NCBI GenBank assembly: GCA_905178155.1
Contig: CAJINV010000003.1
Coordinates: 2,955,715-3,019,714 of the forward strand
Direction of reading: 5' to 3'
Origin: Amoebophrya sp. A120
Taxonomy: Eukaryota; Sar; Dinophyceae; Syndiniales; Amoebophryaceae
Length of the DNA stretch: 64,000 nucleotides
Shown piece by piece: positions 47,401 to 58,185 of this stretch. How positions within the stretch are numbered: position 1 is the stretch's first letter; the number at the start of each line of letters is the position of its first letter. Made by a program: the position numbers and the translations under genes. Below the pieces are notes generated by a model. The model was not told where the DNA came from. It did no database searches and saw only the letters and a list, made by a program, of their open reading frames with translations.

Positions 47401-48343
47401 CAAATTTTCAGGAGTATCCCTTTTTAGTATGGGGAGGGGGATTTTTCATTTTGATACCAATGGCCCCGCCCTCCTCCAACAATTCGTCCCACTTTGTAAG
47501 CTCCTTACTCAATATCAAATGCAAAAATGTCTGGGTCTGGAAGCCTTCCAGGTTTGTCATGCATATTTTGCATGACTCAGGATGTCTGTCATGCATGCTC
47601 TAGCATCACATATTTTTCGAGGCCTTCCTGATGCCTATCCCGCATGACAAATGCCCTCCTCGCGTAGCACAAACTGGGCTCCTCTTGCTGGTCATGCAAT
47701 ACAGATTTTTTTAGCATTCAAAGTTAGCGTCACAAGTTCCAATCTTCCAGACCCAGACATTTTTACAGTTTATACTCAACGCGGTTTTTGGGTCCAGCTC
47801 CAGTACATCCAGGTTTGGCATCCCCTTCACTCCCGTTGGCTCGCCCCCGAATTTCTGCTGCCATGCATCCCCGGTAGAATGTGCGGGGTCGGTGGACACC
47901 AGGAGAATCTGTACAGAAAAAATGCACTTTTGTTAGGCAAAAAAAATGATCTTTCCAGGCGCAAACGCATTTTGATTTACAGAACGCGCCGAAATAAATG
48001 TTCGCACAACAATCGCACGATGCGGGCAAGAGTGAGAAATGAAAGGTTTGCATGCATGGGCTTACCGAGGTCGCGGGAATCAAAAGAGTTGTGAAATCAC
48101 ATAAACAAAAACCTTCTTGTCCTTTGAGAGCTGTGCTGCTAGTGCGGAGCTGGTAGTTGTTTTTCCCACTCCTCCTTTACCGCCAACGAAGACGAACTTT
48201 ATTTCATCATCCAGCAAACTGCCAAGCGTCGCGTCATTTCTCGCAGGAGCTTCCTCTTCCGCGCGGAAGCAGGCCGGAAACATACCGACAAAAAGAACGG
48301 CGGCGGCCATCGGCCGCCGTGCGAGACCACAAGAGGGCGCCAT
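44406..48343 (-). CDS. GET3/ArsA-type ATPase with signal peptide, C-terminal extension and HDEL
   Basis: Nine exons, about 650 residues. ATG 48343 is the first in frame after stops. Residues 1-28 look like a signal peptide: RR, then the hydrophobic core [15 protein letters not shown], with cleavage likely before EEEAPA. ATPase motifs: P-loop [13 protein letters not shown] (53-65), switch [16 protein letters not shown], switch [20 protein letters not shown], and VIVNQL. ArsA/GET3 ATPases are dimers; cytosolic GET3 delivers tail-anchored proteins and carries a zinc-binding CxxC that is absent here ([20 protein letters not shown]). After [20 protein letters not shown] come an acidic linker, a STI1/DP-like helix ([16 protein letters not shown]), a Lys-rich stretch, a Gly/Met-rich stretch and the C terminus STNFGHDEL. 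Ordinary introns are GT-AG (KK-ILLVS, SGR-YDKV, LVE-VPLL, IKE-ILIK); three introners are the others. Signal peptide plus HDEL suggests the ER lumen. One junction (PLR-TIDG) is not GT-AG. Confidence 0.85.
44542..44820. mobile_element. Family-3 introner G in the GET3-like gene
   Basis: 279 bp flanked by TGCCC (44537-44541 and 44821-44825). The ends are TATCCGGAGTAAAAACGTCC and the complement of GGACGTTTTTACAAGTGATA. Minus-strand excision joins KGFGG to [11 protein letters not shown] and puts the final HDEL exon in frame. The interior is homologous, in opposite orientation, to the element at 9.9-10.2 kb. Confidence 0.92.
47136..47456. mobile_element. Family-2 introner F in the GET3-like gene
   Basis: 321 bp between CCAAT duplications (47131-47135 and 47457-47461). 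The ends are TATCAAAATGCAAAATCCCC and the complement of GGGGGATTTTTCATTTTGATA; inward of each lies CCACCCCATATC / GTATGGGGAGG. Excision joins GGAIG to [14 protein letters not shown]. The same length (321 bp) as the copy at 59.2 kb. Confidence 0.93.
47513..47774. mobile_element. Family-1 introner E in the GET3-like gene
   Basis: 262 bp between CTCAA duplications (47508-47512 and 47775-47779). The ends are TATCAAATGCAAAAATGTCT and the complement of AGACATTTTTACAGTTTATA. Removing it joins ELDPKTALS to [14 protein letters not shown]. It is separated from introner F by a coding exon of only about 50 bp. Confidence 0.93.
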
Positions 48344-49718
48344 GGAATCTCGGCTGATGGCCCTTGCCAAGCTCGCCTCGTGTCTACAGGTCTAGGTCTA
48401 CTGCACAATGAACAAAAAGGAAGTATTTTTATTACCGCTTAGTTATACAAATATAACACTCCTGTGCAATTGATGGCAGTAATTTAATAGAGGATGCAAC
48501 GGAAATCCCGCGTGCAACTGCAACTTGCAGGCGAGGTCGAAAGTCATACCACTCAGAGGAATGGGTCCAATGATTTTTTCAATTTTGATTTGAGTGCGGA
48601 CATTGAGATCTCAAATTTCCATTCGATCGTAATGGCGCAAATCAATCGAGTGAACACCCCGCAGACAGGAGCTGCCGTTCCCGAGAACTATTGTTCTAGC
48701 GGAAGAATACCAATTTTCATCGGCTGCCGCATTTTCTATTTTTTGTGCCGTCGTATAGACTTTTTTTTGTTTGGAGCCCAGCGTTTCGAGCAAATCACGT
48801 AAATTCACCCTGCCAAGGCCAACGTCGAAAGGTATACAAAGGATCACCTGAATAAAAATAAAAGGTGTTTCGCGGTCGCGAAAATAGTCGTAGATTTGAT
48901 CTGAAGCGCAGAAGCTGATAACTCAAGGAAGCTAATTGAATCAACGAGGATAAAACGAAATAACTTGCTCAGTGAGTCTCAAATTTTCGCATCAACCAGC
49001 GTGGGGCCCAGACGAGAAACGTCCGGGGTGGATTTCTCGAAGGTTGAAGTAAATAAAAGTGGTCGTGTGATATCATAATCCTGGTTCGTTTTCTGAGAGT
49101 TCAGGAAAGAGGAGAGCACTTCGCTCCATAGATAAACGCGAAGGTTTTTAAGCGAGCATTGACAACGCAGAGTTTATCCACGGCGCTCTTTTTCGAAGAT
49201 ACTTTGTATCTGTTGGTAGTGGGGGCTGTCTAGTAACTTGGTCAATCTGCACGTAGAGTTACGCACAAATTTCTCGCACTCATTCCGTCGTCGTCGTCGT
49301 CTTGGTCCCTATCGAAAAAATGAGAAAACCTATGGTCCTCGGGTAGATCGATAGAAACCAAATTTCGCTGATGAGTACATCTCGCAAGCGGGTTGCCTGA
49401 AAACTCACTGCTAGATGCGTCGCTGACGTTCGCTTTTTGTAGTTGTAAAGTGGACCTTCGCAAATCATTTTGGGGTTTATTGCTGAAAAACTAACAGGTG
49501 TGCTGCCCGCCCGATTTAGTGTCAAAAATGGCTTCGAGATGAAACCCTCGAATTTCGTGTCGAATCGAAAAAAGAAACAAAAGGTAAGGTACAAAGAGAG
49601 TTCTTCCCGAAGGCTAAAGATATCGTTGTGAAAAAGTTGAGAACAAAAGTTGAACATCCAGTTAGTTGATCATGAGAAACACAGAGTCGCTGTCGCATGA
49701 ATACAGCAAGAATGCTTT
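48344..49718. other. Intergenic region, no supported gene
   Basis: 1.4 kb; short AT-rich frames only. A (GTC)n-like run (CGTCGTCGTCGTCTTGG) occurs near 49288. No feature recognised. Confidence 0.45.
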
Positions 49719-51828
49719 TTATTTCAAGCGCTGCATTTTCTGCATACCCTTGATGACTTCCTTGGCAACCGACTTAGCCTTCTGCTGCTGCAGCGGAGTA
49801 GCCTTGTTTGTGAAACAGCCTTCCACCAACTTCCCTTTTGGCCCGCGCTTGCTCTGTTGATGTTTTTCGGTTTTTTTTTTATTTTTTCGAGCTCGGACGA
49901 ATTCGAATGCACGGCACTGAGCCACCTCTTCGCTGTCAACATATTCGTAACTGTACCTACTTCCACTTGAAGTTTTTTGTCTCTCGACTAGGAGTACTAC
50001 TACATGCTATTCACAAAACATTCTACCTGCAATGGCCACATCTTGACTATGTCCGAAACGGCTGGCAGGGGATCCAAGGGCTCCTGCAATTTTGTCACCG
50101 CCGAAGCTGATGCACTTGAGAAAACGCTCATGCGCGAGTTTTCGTCGCCCTCTGTCAATTCCACATCGTCCTGCTCGTCGTTGTAATCGGGCAACAGAAA
50201 CTCACTAGCCTGCAGCGTCTCCCCGAACTTCTTGATCGATGCATCGCGCAACTCCGCCAACATCTCGGAAGCCGTTGCTCTCACCTTCGGGTCGCTGTCA
50301 ACCAGTTGGACAATCCACTTCCGGAAAAAAACCGGCACCAGGTTTAGATGGGGGCTGTGATAGAATTCAGATTTTCCTGCCAGCAATCTTCTAAATTGAA
50401 TAGAGCAGATGAAGTACTTTCGGGGGCTAACTCGAAATCTATCATGACTACTCAAAAACACAGCAAGACGCACTATCATCATTCACGTAAGATTAAGATA
50501 CAAGTCGGCCTCTTCCAGTTCCGCGATGAGGTGGTTCTGCGCCTCCCACAGCTTGCTATGCGGAATATGCTCACAATTTTGGTCCCACTCCGATGAGAGC
50601 GCGGTGCACATGCTCCTTTGGCTGTGCACATTCGTCCAGATCAAGGCAAGGATCATACCTGTCGAAGGTGAAAGCGCAAAGCATTCAAAATGAAGATAAA
50701 AAACCGCACATCAATCACAAGGTTGAAGAACGGAACTGAAACGAGATGAACCTACAAGTTAGTACAAAGCCATGCTTCGAGATATTATTCCTTCTGAAAA
50801 ACAAAAAGCGATCAAACATACCGAGCGAGAACTGGTCGTTTTTGATGCTGTTGTACTGCGTTCTTCTGGAGACGCACTTCAACAACTCTGGACTGGCGCA
50901 GGAGACGTTCCCGGCGGCAACCGTCACTTTTCTCGTGTTGTCGCCCCACCGCGCAGCACCCCAGTCGATCAAAAACGGCGTCTTGGTCTTCTTGTCAATC
51001 ATGATGTTGTCCGGCTTCAAATCTCCATGGGAAATCTCGTACTTTTCGTGCAGGAGCGAAAGTGCTTGGATCAGCTTGCAGCTCCACCTCATCGCCTCTC
51101 TCACCTAAAAAATTTCAAATTGTGTTTCTTATCTGTAAGCCTCCAGCTCTCCTAATTTTATTTCACGCAGACGCGCATATCCCCGGCTATGCACTTGAAT
51201 GATGACCAAAGGCGCATGCAACTACATCAATACGCTAGATACGACTAGAAGCGCAGCCAGATGTACTTGTTAACAAAGCGGCTTTCGTGTTCAGTAGCTA
51301 GCTTTCTCTTTCAAAAAATACTTGTTCCAAACATCAAAACCAATGTATCAATACCGTGATCTGGCGCTTGTTCAGCGCGTCGTGCAGAGACCCTCCGTGC
51401 ACCCGCTCAAGGCGTAGCTGTAGCTTCGTTCCCAGCGAGATTCCAGAGTTGGAATCGTCTCCCACCAGCACCGGCTGCTTCCCTCGGGGGGTGCTGGCTC
51501 GCGTGGCTGCGCTGGAGGCCGCACTGTTGGTCCTTGCGCCGGCGGAGGAGGAGGAACTGGAAGTAGCCCCCACGCGGCCCCCGCGATTCTTAGAAGAGCT
51601 GCTACTGGCCGCCGTCACAATCTGGGCGGACGCCAGCCGGGCGATGAAGGGTTTCAAGTCTTGCTGCTCGCTCATGTACTTGAGCACGGTGCGCTCGGTG
51701 TACGCGTGGGCTTGGACCCCCCGGCCGTCCACCAGCTCCGAAACCTCGTAGGTCTTCCACCCAAACTGGTCCGGGTTCCGGACGTCGGGCTTGAAGCCCC
51801 CAAAAGCTCCGCGTTCCGCTTCCGCCAT
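49719..51828 (-). CDS. Protein kinase-like protein with HGDLKPDN and DWG motifs
   Basis: Start ATG 51828 (MAEAERGAFGGFKPD). Exon 1 carries a partial N-lobe (AYTERTVLKYMSEQQDLKPF as a possible alpha-C region, a Ser-rich insert, then LQLRLERVHGGSLHDALNKR as the hinge). Exon 2 holds the catalytic loop SHGDLKPDNIMID (Arg of HRD replaced by Gly), then FLIDWGAAR (DFG changed to DWG) and the activation-segment end ASPELL. A GT-AG intron joins DQFSLG to MILALIWTNV, the alpha-F helix. Later exons give KWIVQLVDSDPKVRATASEM, an acidic/Ser-rich stretch and a Lys-rich end (VIKGMQKMQRLK). The catalytic Asp and the metal-binding Asn and Asp survive, so activity is possible. No Gly-rich loop or ATP-anchoring Lys is obvious. 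A late splice (about 50040-49940) is approximate. Confidence 0.72.
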
Positions 51829-54636
51829 TTGTATTGGTACTGTTGCGAGGGAAGTACTTGCTTGGCTTATGGTTGCTTGTAGTGGTCACACGAATCAGAA
51901 CAAATTCCTTTTACTATCTTCTGCCCGATCAATGATGAAATGGGTGCCGTTACGATGCCGAAAAAAAAATTGCGGACTGTGTCTGTTTTGATGGAGCAAC
52001 TCTCGTCGAACCTCTCTCGGTGAAACTGCTAGATTCTGTATCAATTTCAATTTCTAATATTACATGAAAACTTTTATTTTGTAGTTTGGGTCGTTGTCTA
52101 AGAAAATCCTGTCACCTGTGGGAGGAGGAGTCTTTACGCAGATTGATAAACCAGGGTAACAAGGACGCGAACCAAATCAATTTCGAAGTATGTCTTCTGA
52201 CAAAACCTATTTTACAAAAAAAAAGAACAAAACTAAGAATACAAGCTCAAACTTTAACAACAGGAACAGATACAATGACGATCCAGATCATACAGCAAGT
52301 CTTTTCGATCGCAAGCATTAATTTTCTCTTCCAAAAAAAGAACGGGTGAGCATTTGAAAAAACAAACTAGATGGGGATTTTTTTCGAGAATAAGTGGATT
52401 TTCCTCGGAACAAAAGTAGTCAAATTTCATCCTATTTCTCGGTCGGTTCACGAAAGACCAAACTCACACACCCAATCTCCTCGGGACCAGATTTTTTTGT
52501 TCTTTCGAGCCTGGCAAAACATGAGATCCCCCGAACCAACAAAATGCCGTTTACGACCCAAAATCTCTCACCGTCAACGTACGAGCGACCTACTGTCCGT
52601 GGTCGAGAGCATGGAATCATGACGAGAACTTAGTGAGAATGTCTTTGCTTGTCTTCACCGCCATCACGATTACTTGAGATTTAAACGCTGTCACAATTAC
52701 CACGAAGGAGCAAATCATCTCCGTGGCGGTCAATACCTGATACGAAAAGACGAGATGCCTGCCTCAAGACAAACGCTCGTGCCTCATGGGGTGTTCTGGG
52801 TGCCTTTCCGAAATTGAAGATATTCCACTGTTTATACGCGATTAGTAGAAACCAACTTTTACCATCTTCATCAGGACCAAATGCAAAAGTACAGCAACAG
52901 TGGGTGCATTGACTAGAGATGGAATACTTGAGATCTAGGCCTGTGAAAGCAAGGCGCACGAAAAAGAATTATGAGTGGTCCGCCTGATCGTGGAATGCGG
53001 AGACCGATCGAAATGAAGAATAACTCCGCGCCACGATACTCAACTAGTTCTGCTGGTCAGCGTTCGCGCTCAGTCCAGTTACGTGAAGCGGTTCTATCGA
53101 TCTCGTCGCTATCCGACATGTGAAGCGTTCTCTCGATCGCGTGGCTATTCGACATGTTGTAGACTGACTGTAGACGAAGGAATTCCTTTCTTGGTCCAAT
53201 AATCCGCTCAGGCTCCGCCGCACGTCCAACCAAGACCGTGCGTCACAACTGGTACCACACTCGGTCCGTTGTTCCGCACGATGCCACCCACGTAGCGCGT
53301 CATATGCTCCTGTGAAAGCTCTGGTATTCCGGCCTGGTGTGCGCGAACTGCATAGATTTTGCTGATCTTTTCAGTCGCCAAAAGAGCCTGCGCCCCCAAT
53401 GCACGTCCCTCCTTCCTCGAGCGGCTTTCTGCCCTATACGCATCACGTACAGGTCAACCCCGATTTGCGCCGCGATCCCGTACTGCCCAGCTACGCCTGG
53501 AGATCACACCCCTTTAAACGATTTTCTTCCCCACGTCCTCATCTCCCCGTGCGACCGCAACTTCGACACGTCCGTCCCCGCACGATGAGACCACTATCAC
53601 CATCATCATCTAGTCCCCCACTGGGTTGAGACAGAAACGCAAACGAGGCAATCCATCACTACGCGCTGCTACGAGAAATCGCCGCACGAAGCCCTGGACG
53701 TCCATCCTTGCGCAAGTGTCACTCTCACTGTCCATGAACGGAATCCACTATTTCCGCTTTCTAAGGCGCAACGACCGACGACCATCGTGCCATGGAGCAT
53801 TCCGCGGAACGGCGAGTGTCCTTGCCGCTGCAAGGAAATACACTTTGATCGGCTGATGGGTGACCCTAAGACGACCATCGCACCCTGAATCCCCAAAGTC
53901 GACCCGACACGAGCTGGGTGGTGATAGCTGCGGATGAGTCCCTTGCTATAGACGAAGCGCACTCGGGACGCGCATAAGTACATTGCGGCAAATCGTACGT
54001 CATCACTCACCCCTCTCTTATGGTGCAGCTCTCTAGAGAACGTGTACAACCAATGGACAAGGCACGGAGTCGCCCCGACGAGTCGCATCGTCACGATGTG
54101 AAGCTGTAGAAGCCACGAAAGTCCAGTCCAGATAGGGACACTCTCTGAATTAACAACAGCAGGCGTGTAATTACATTGAGATCTACATGCTGCAGACTGT
54201 CGCTGCAGCAAAAACGAGCGAGCACGCCAAACCGATTTGACGTGCGCAGCGCACGATCAACGAATTGTCATCCTAAAGGCGACTTGTCGTTCCCAACACA
54301 GCCCCTGCACTTCCGGTGAGTGCATACTTATCTCTCTTAACGCAGGCATTTGGTACCGTCAGAGTCAGAAACACAACGATAACGAAGAGAGCGAACACTA
54401 GAAAAAACCTTTTGTACAAGTGCAAACTCACAGCTCATACGCGTGATGGACGGCGCTGCTTTTAAAGATAGAATCTAGCTTCAAGAATCACAGTGGCATG
54501 TGTTTTCAATCACCGAATGTGTTCTTCAGTGACCAAGTGTTCTTTCTCGAAGTCTTCGTGTGACGTGAAGAAGAGAAGTGAATTTCGTAGCAGAGTTCAG
54601 TTCGACAAAGTCTAGGCACGACCATCACGTACAGAC
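51829..54636. other. 2.8-kb region without a supported gene
   Basis: Many short frames occur on both strands. Minus frames at 52681-52959 (SWFLLIAYKQWNIFNFGKAP) and 53208-53399 (GIPELSQEHMTRYVGGIVRN) are mildly protein-like but have no partner exons, ATG or recognised domain. From about 53000 to 54300 base composition is GC-richer than at 52000-52600, which might mark an old insertion. Nothing firmer can be said. Confidence 0.4.
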
Positions 54637-55508
54637 TTACTTGTTGGCCTTGAAGTTCTTCTGCTTCTGCGCGCCGGCCTTTTGCTGCGGCATCTTGTTT
54701 TGCTGGATCTTCTGCTTCGGCTGGGTGGACTGGGGCTTGGAAGCGCGCTTGACCTGACGGGCCTTGGCCTCCTTCACCGCGGTTTCCTTAGCGGCAGCGC
54801 GAAGGGTGTCCTTCTGCATGCGCTTGGCGCGCATGTCTTCCAAAGTCAGACCGACGATGGCCTGTGGTGTGATGGAAAATAAATTGTTTCTTCCAGGACG
54901 AGTTGTTGTTAGTTGCCCGAATTTCTAAAACGAGACACTGGTATAGACTTGCAGAAGCGCGTGCAATTAAGGGAAAGCAGAATTTAGATTGATTTGACAC
55001 CGGGCAAGAGCAAAAACAAAAGATTCGATACCTTCTGGAACTTGGTTCCCTTCTTCTTGGCGCGGCGGTTGTTGACCTCCAATTTACCTGTTTTTTAGTT
55101 TTATTTCCGATAATCAAAATGAGAACAGCTGCGTGAGAAAAGCAACAACGGATCCGTTCGGTGAAATGTGCACAGCGACTGATCTCCCAGATCCTCTGCC
55201 ATACCCATACCAGCACAGATTTAGAAGCTATCAGATTGAAATGCAAAGCAATTGCGGGAAAAAGAAGAAACATGAATAGATACACAGCACCAGACATATT
55301 CATGTCGTCTAATTATACCTTTCTTGTTCATGCGACGCCAAGCCTGGGACCAGGTCAGCTTGACCGCCTTGATCTTCTGGTGGAAGAGGGAGTCCGCCTT
55401 GGCGGTGATGAAGAAGCTCACCTTACCATCCTTGGCGACGAACTTCTGCCCCCGGCCCGGGTAGATCTTGTACTCGGTGTAGTTACAGATGTCCGTTTTC
55501 ACGACCAT
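54637..55508 (-). CDS. RPL24: 60S ribosomal protein eL24
   Basis: Three exons, about 155 residues. Exon 1 (ATG 55508) reads MVVKTDICNYTEYKIYPGRG, QKFVAKDGKVSFF and KLTWSQAWRRMNKKG, the eL24 N-terminal domain. It keeps the single Cys, the YPGRG turn and the TW-W-R core; archaeal and some eukaryotic forms carry a Zn ribbon, not complete here. Exon 2 (about 55088-55033) is GKLEVNNRRAKKKGTKFQK; exon 3 (54862-54637) is AIVGLTLEDMRAKRM plus a Lys/Gln-rich tail. Both introns are GT-AG (K-G split codon, then QK-AIVG). eL24 sits at the subunit interface of the cytosolic large subunit. It is unrelated to the mitochondrial uL24 at 3.2-4.0 kb despite the similar name. No introner is present. Confidence 0.95.
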
Positions 55509-56171
55509 TTTGACACAACGAAGAGAAAACCTGCTACTGCTTCTCTCCTAGATTCTACTTCTTGCCCTGTTCAGTGGTGAGTTTGCAGCAAAATAGTGCC
55601 ATAAGAAAAAAAGAGCCAGGACAGACTATGATCGAAAAGAACAATTTCTTCGCGACAGCGATCTTTGCATTCCGAAACAATTTAGATCTTCCGGAAATGG
55701 ATCCGTCACGTGACCAAGGGTGGAGCGTCTTTGAATTTTAGCGATCTAGATCTTGGATTGCTAACATAGCTAAATCTGCACAATTGCATCTCAAGAGCCA
55801 TTCAAGACTGACCATACACGATTTAGATCCACCTGGAAGAAGCGAGCCTCGATTTCTTAGTACGCACGAGACCGATATTTAGATACGGACCTTCGCATAT
55901 TCGGATCTTGATCGGATTTAGAATCTTGAGGCAAATCCTAAAGAAACTAAACAAGGTTTTTTCAATTCCATGCAGCCATGTTGTGCACATCAGGTGGAGG
56001 CTGGCTGGCTTATTTGCCCAATATGATCTTGACAGATTCCAGTACTAAAGAACGGCCCTTTCGGCTTTTTCGGCAAGCCTCGGGGAATCTAAATCGCATA
56101 TCTGAATTCTCAAAACTCAAGTGAAATCGGATTCAAACGCGAGGATCTCGAGTCAGTGTCGCTCCTGATCT
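55509..56171. other. Intergenic region, no gene seen
   Basis: About 660 bp with many TAGATC/TTTAGAT motifs (for example near 55680, 55745, 55825, 55875 and 55915) but no ordered array. No coding potential. Confidence 0.45.
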
Positions 56172-58185
56172 TTAGAAATTTGAGTCCTCCGAATCGTCGT
56201 CATCGTCATCATCAGACGGCTCTGACTTGTCCGAGGCCTCTACCAGCACCTCGGCCTGGTTTGTTCCCGGCTCCGTCACTGTTGTAGGTCCGGCCCTTGC
56301 TCTGCCTCGACAGGAGGGGCCCCGGACACCAGAGGAACTTGATGTAGTACCTGCTCCTGAGCTCATCTGCAGCACATGATCCCCCGCTTTGCTACTGTTG
56401 GAGTGCGGCCGGACGCTCGCGCCCTGTGGTGCAGTCTCGTATTCAGCCGCCACTGTTCTCGAAGCTTGCGCACCGTGGCCGAGCGCCGCATTCACAGAAC
56501 CCCCGTTTGCGGAAGTAGGGCCGAGTGTAGTACTAGTCGCGCCGCCTGCGCCTAAACCGGTCGAGGCCGCCGCGGCCCTGCTGCCAACGCGACCTGCGCC
56601 CGAGCTAGATGGATACCCTGCTGCTGGCGCTTCCCCCGCACTGTCGCTCTGGTCCTTCTTCTTCGCTCGCTGCTTCCGAGGGGAAGTTTTCTGGGACGAT
56701 CTCCACAGTCTTCGATTTCGCAGCGAGTGCTTCTTGGCATTTTTGGATTGCCGCTTCGTCAAGACGACCGTGTGATCTCTGCAGTCGTCGATCTTCAACC
56801 GCAGCTATGCAGTGCAAAAAAACCCTCTGGCTCTCAGCATCGCTTTCTTGCTTCAACTGTTTTTCTTTCCTCTTCTTCTCTCTCTCTTCGCAGTACTGGC
56901 CTCTTTTCAAAATTGCCGCTCTGATGTTCTTCATTTGAAGATTATAATACAAAATGCAGCGACCTACTGATGAAGGATGGTCGTGCGTGTGCCCAGTAGA
57001 ACGCGGGAGCAGCTCACGCTGGAGTCAGAAAAATCATGCGGATGAGCAGACACCTGAAAGCGAGCCCGATTTCTGCACGAGCCAGAGACCACCCCCTTCG
57101 ACTACTACCCTTGCGTACTTCTGGGCTAAGGAATTGGAACCAAAACTTGGTCAGTGGATCCAGTCCGACGTCGGTGTACGCATACTGCCATCTGGGAATC
57201 CCCAGGTGCGTCATCATCAGCCGGTAATAACTGGTAAAACCGTCCGCAATGAAAAACCAGGCACCGCTGACGTCCTGAAACCACACCCCGGACCAATTTC
57301 CCTCCTCCAGTGGCTGCGCCTCTTCCGCCGGGGCTGCTGCCGTCGTCACGGTCGTCCCGCCCGTTAACGTTGTTGTTGTTGTACCCGGGTCGCTTATCTT
57401 CCGCCGCAGGCAGACTTTCCCACCGACGCACTTTAAATCGAGGTCAAAGTACGCGTACCCGCTTTCCTCCGCTACGCTTCGAAACTGCTCCAGATTGTTC
57501 AGGTGCATCGACCCGTACGGAAGCACCTTTGACCGGATAGCAGCAGACCACTTCAGGTACAGACCTTTATTGACAGTTTGTTTTTGTTTTGATGTTCTGC
57601 CGAAACCGATAGCATCCTGATCTTTCCTACTGCGATTCTTCGCACTCAGTCGAATGTTACCCGGTACTAAAAGTCGGCAATCTAGTAGGATTGCGGCACT
57701 CATTGGAAATCCAGAGGACGCCGACGTCCAGACATGTTTCAGTTGTTTCACCAAAGAACGAGAGACTGCTTAAGCATCAAACATGATTTTCAGCACATCA
57801 CAGTCGGTCGTTTGCAAGAAGAAAAATTGCAGCACCGTCTAAAAGAACCAACCATTTGTTATCTGCAGAAACGCCTTCAGATCGTCTGGGAGCCGCAACC
57901 CGTGCCTAGTTTCCCAAGCATGGATGGCAGACCCGGGGCATGGGACTCGATATCCAATGCAAATATTTGTGTCCGGGCCAACTTAGGCACGTGTAGTGTC
58001 AAGCAGATTTTGCAATGATGTACGAAACGCGAAGATGCTCCTTCTCCCTCGTCTGCAGACCCGGACTAAATATTTGCATTGGATATGGGACCTTGAAGAA
58101 TGATCTCTGAAACACCCTGGTGCCGCTCCAAGTACTCGATTGCACAGAGCGAGAGATCGTCGAAATGGTCGATGCGCCGCTTCAT
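56172..58185 (-). CDS. TPGS2: Tubulin polyglutamylase complex subunit 2 homologue
   Basis: The ATG at 58185 gives MKRRIDHFDDLSLCAIEYLERHQGV-type sequence, then IHAWETRHGLRLPDDLKAFLQ and, over a GT-AG intron (about 57843-57560), ITNGLYLKWSAAIRSKVLPYGSM. The next block is GYAYFDLDLKCVGGKVCLRRK; then GVWFQDVSGAWFFIADGFTS and YYRLMMTHLGIPRWQYAYTD. The PDDLK-F-ITNG and YYRL-THLG-P-WQYA signatures are those I associate with TPGS2, a subunit of the TTLL1 polyglutamylase complex that modifies axonemal tubulin. The C-terminal exon has a Lys/Glu-rich helix (CEEREKKRKEKQLKQESDAE) and an Ala/Ser-rich tail ending in an Asp run (SDDDDDDDSEDSNF). Two frames overlap at 56600-56800, so an intron there is likely but unplaced. 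A 140-bp TIR element lies between exons 1 and 2. Confidence 0.72.
57947..58086. mobile_element. Short (about 140 bp) TIR element in the TPGS2-like gene
   Basis: The ends are GATATCCAATGCAAATATTT and the complement of TAAATATTTGCATTGGATAT, followed inward by GTGTCCGGGCC / GACCCGGAC. The repeats GGGAC flank it (57942-57946 and 58087-58091), with TCG extra on the left. Unlike the other introners, removing exactly one GGGAC copy does not align the exon frames; retaining both copies or three more bases does. It resembles family 1 in sequence style (TGCAAATATTTG) but is about half as long. Confidence 0.7.

Noticed and set aside
53669-54211. 180-codon minus frame
   Set aside because: No recognisable domain, no partner exons and unusual composition; likely a chance frame.
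54637-55508. Reading the two L24 genes as duplicates
   Set aside because: The 3.2-4.0 kb gene is a KOW-type uL24 (mitochondrial type), while this one is the unrelated eL24 of the cytosolic ribosome.
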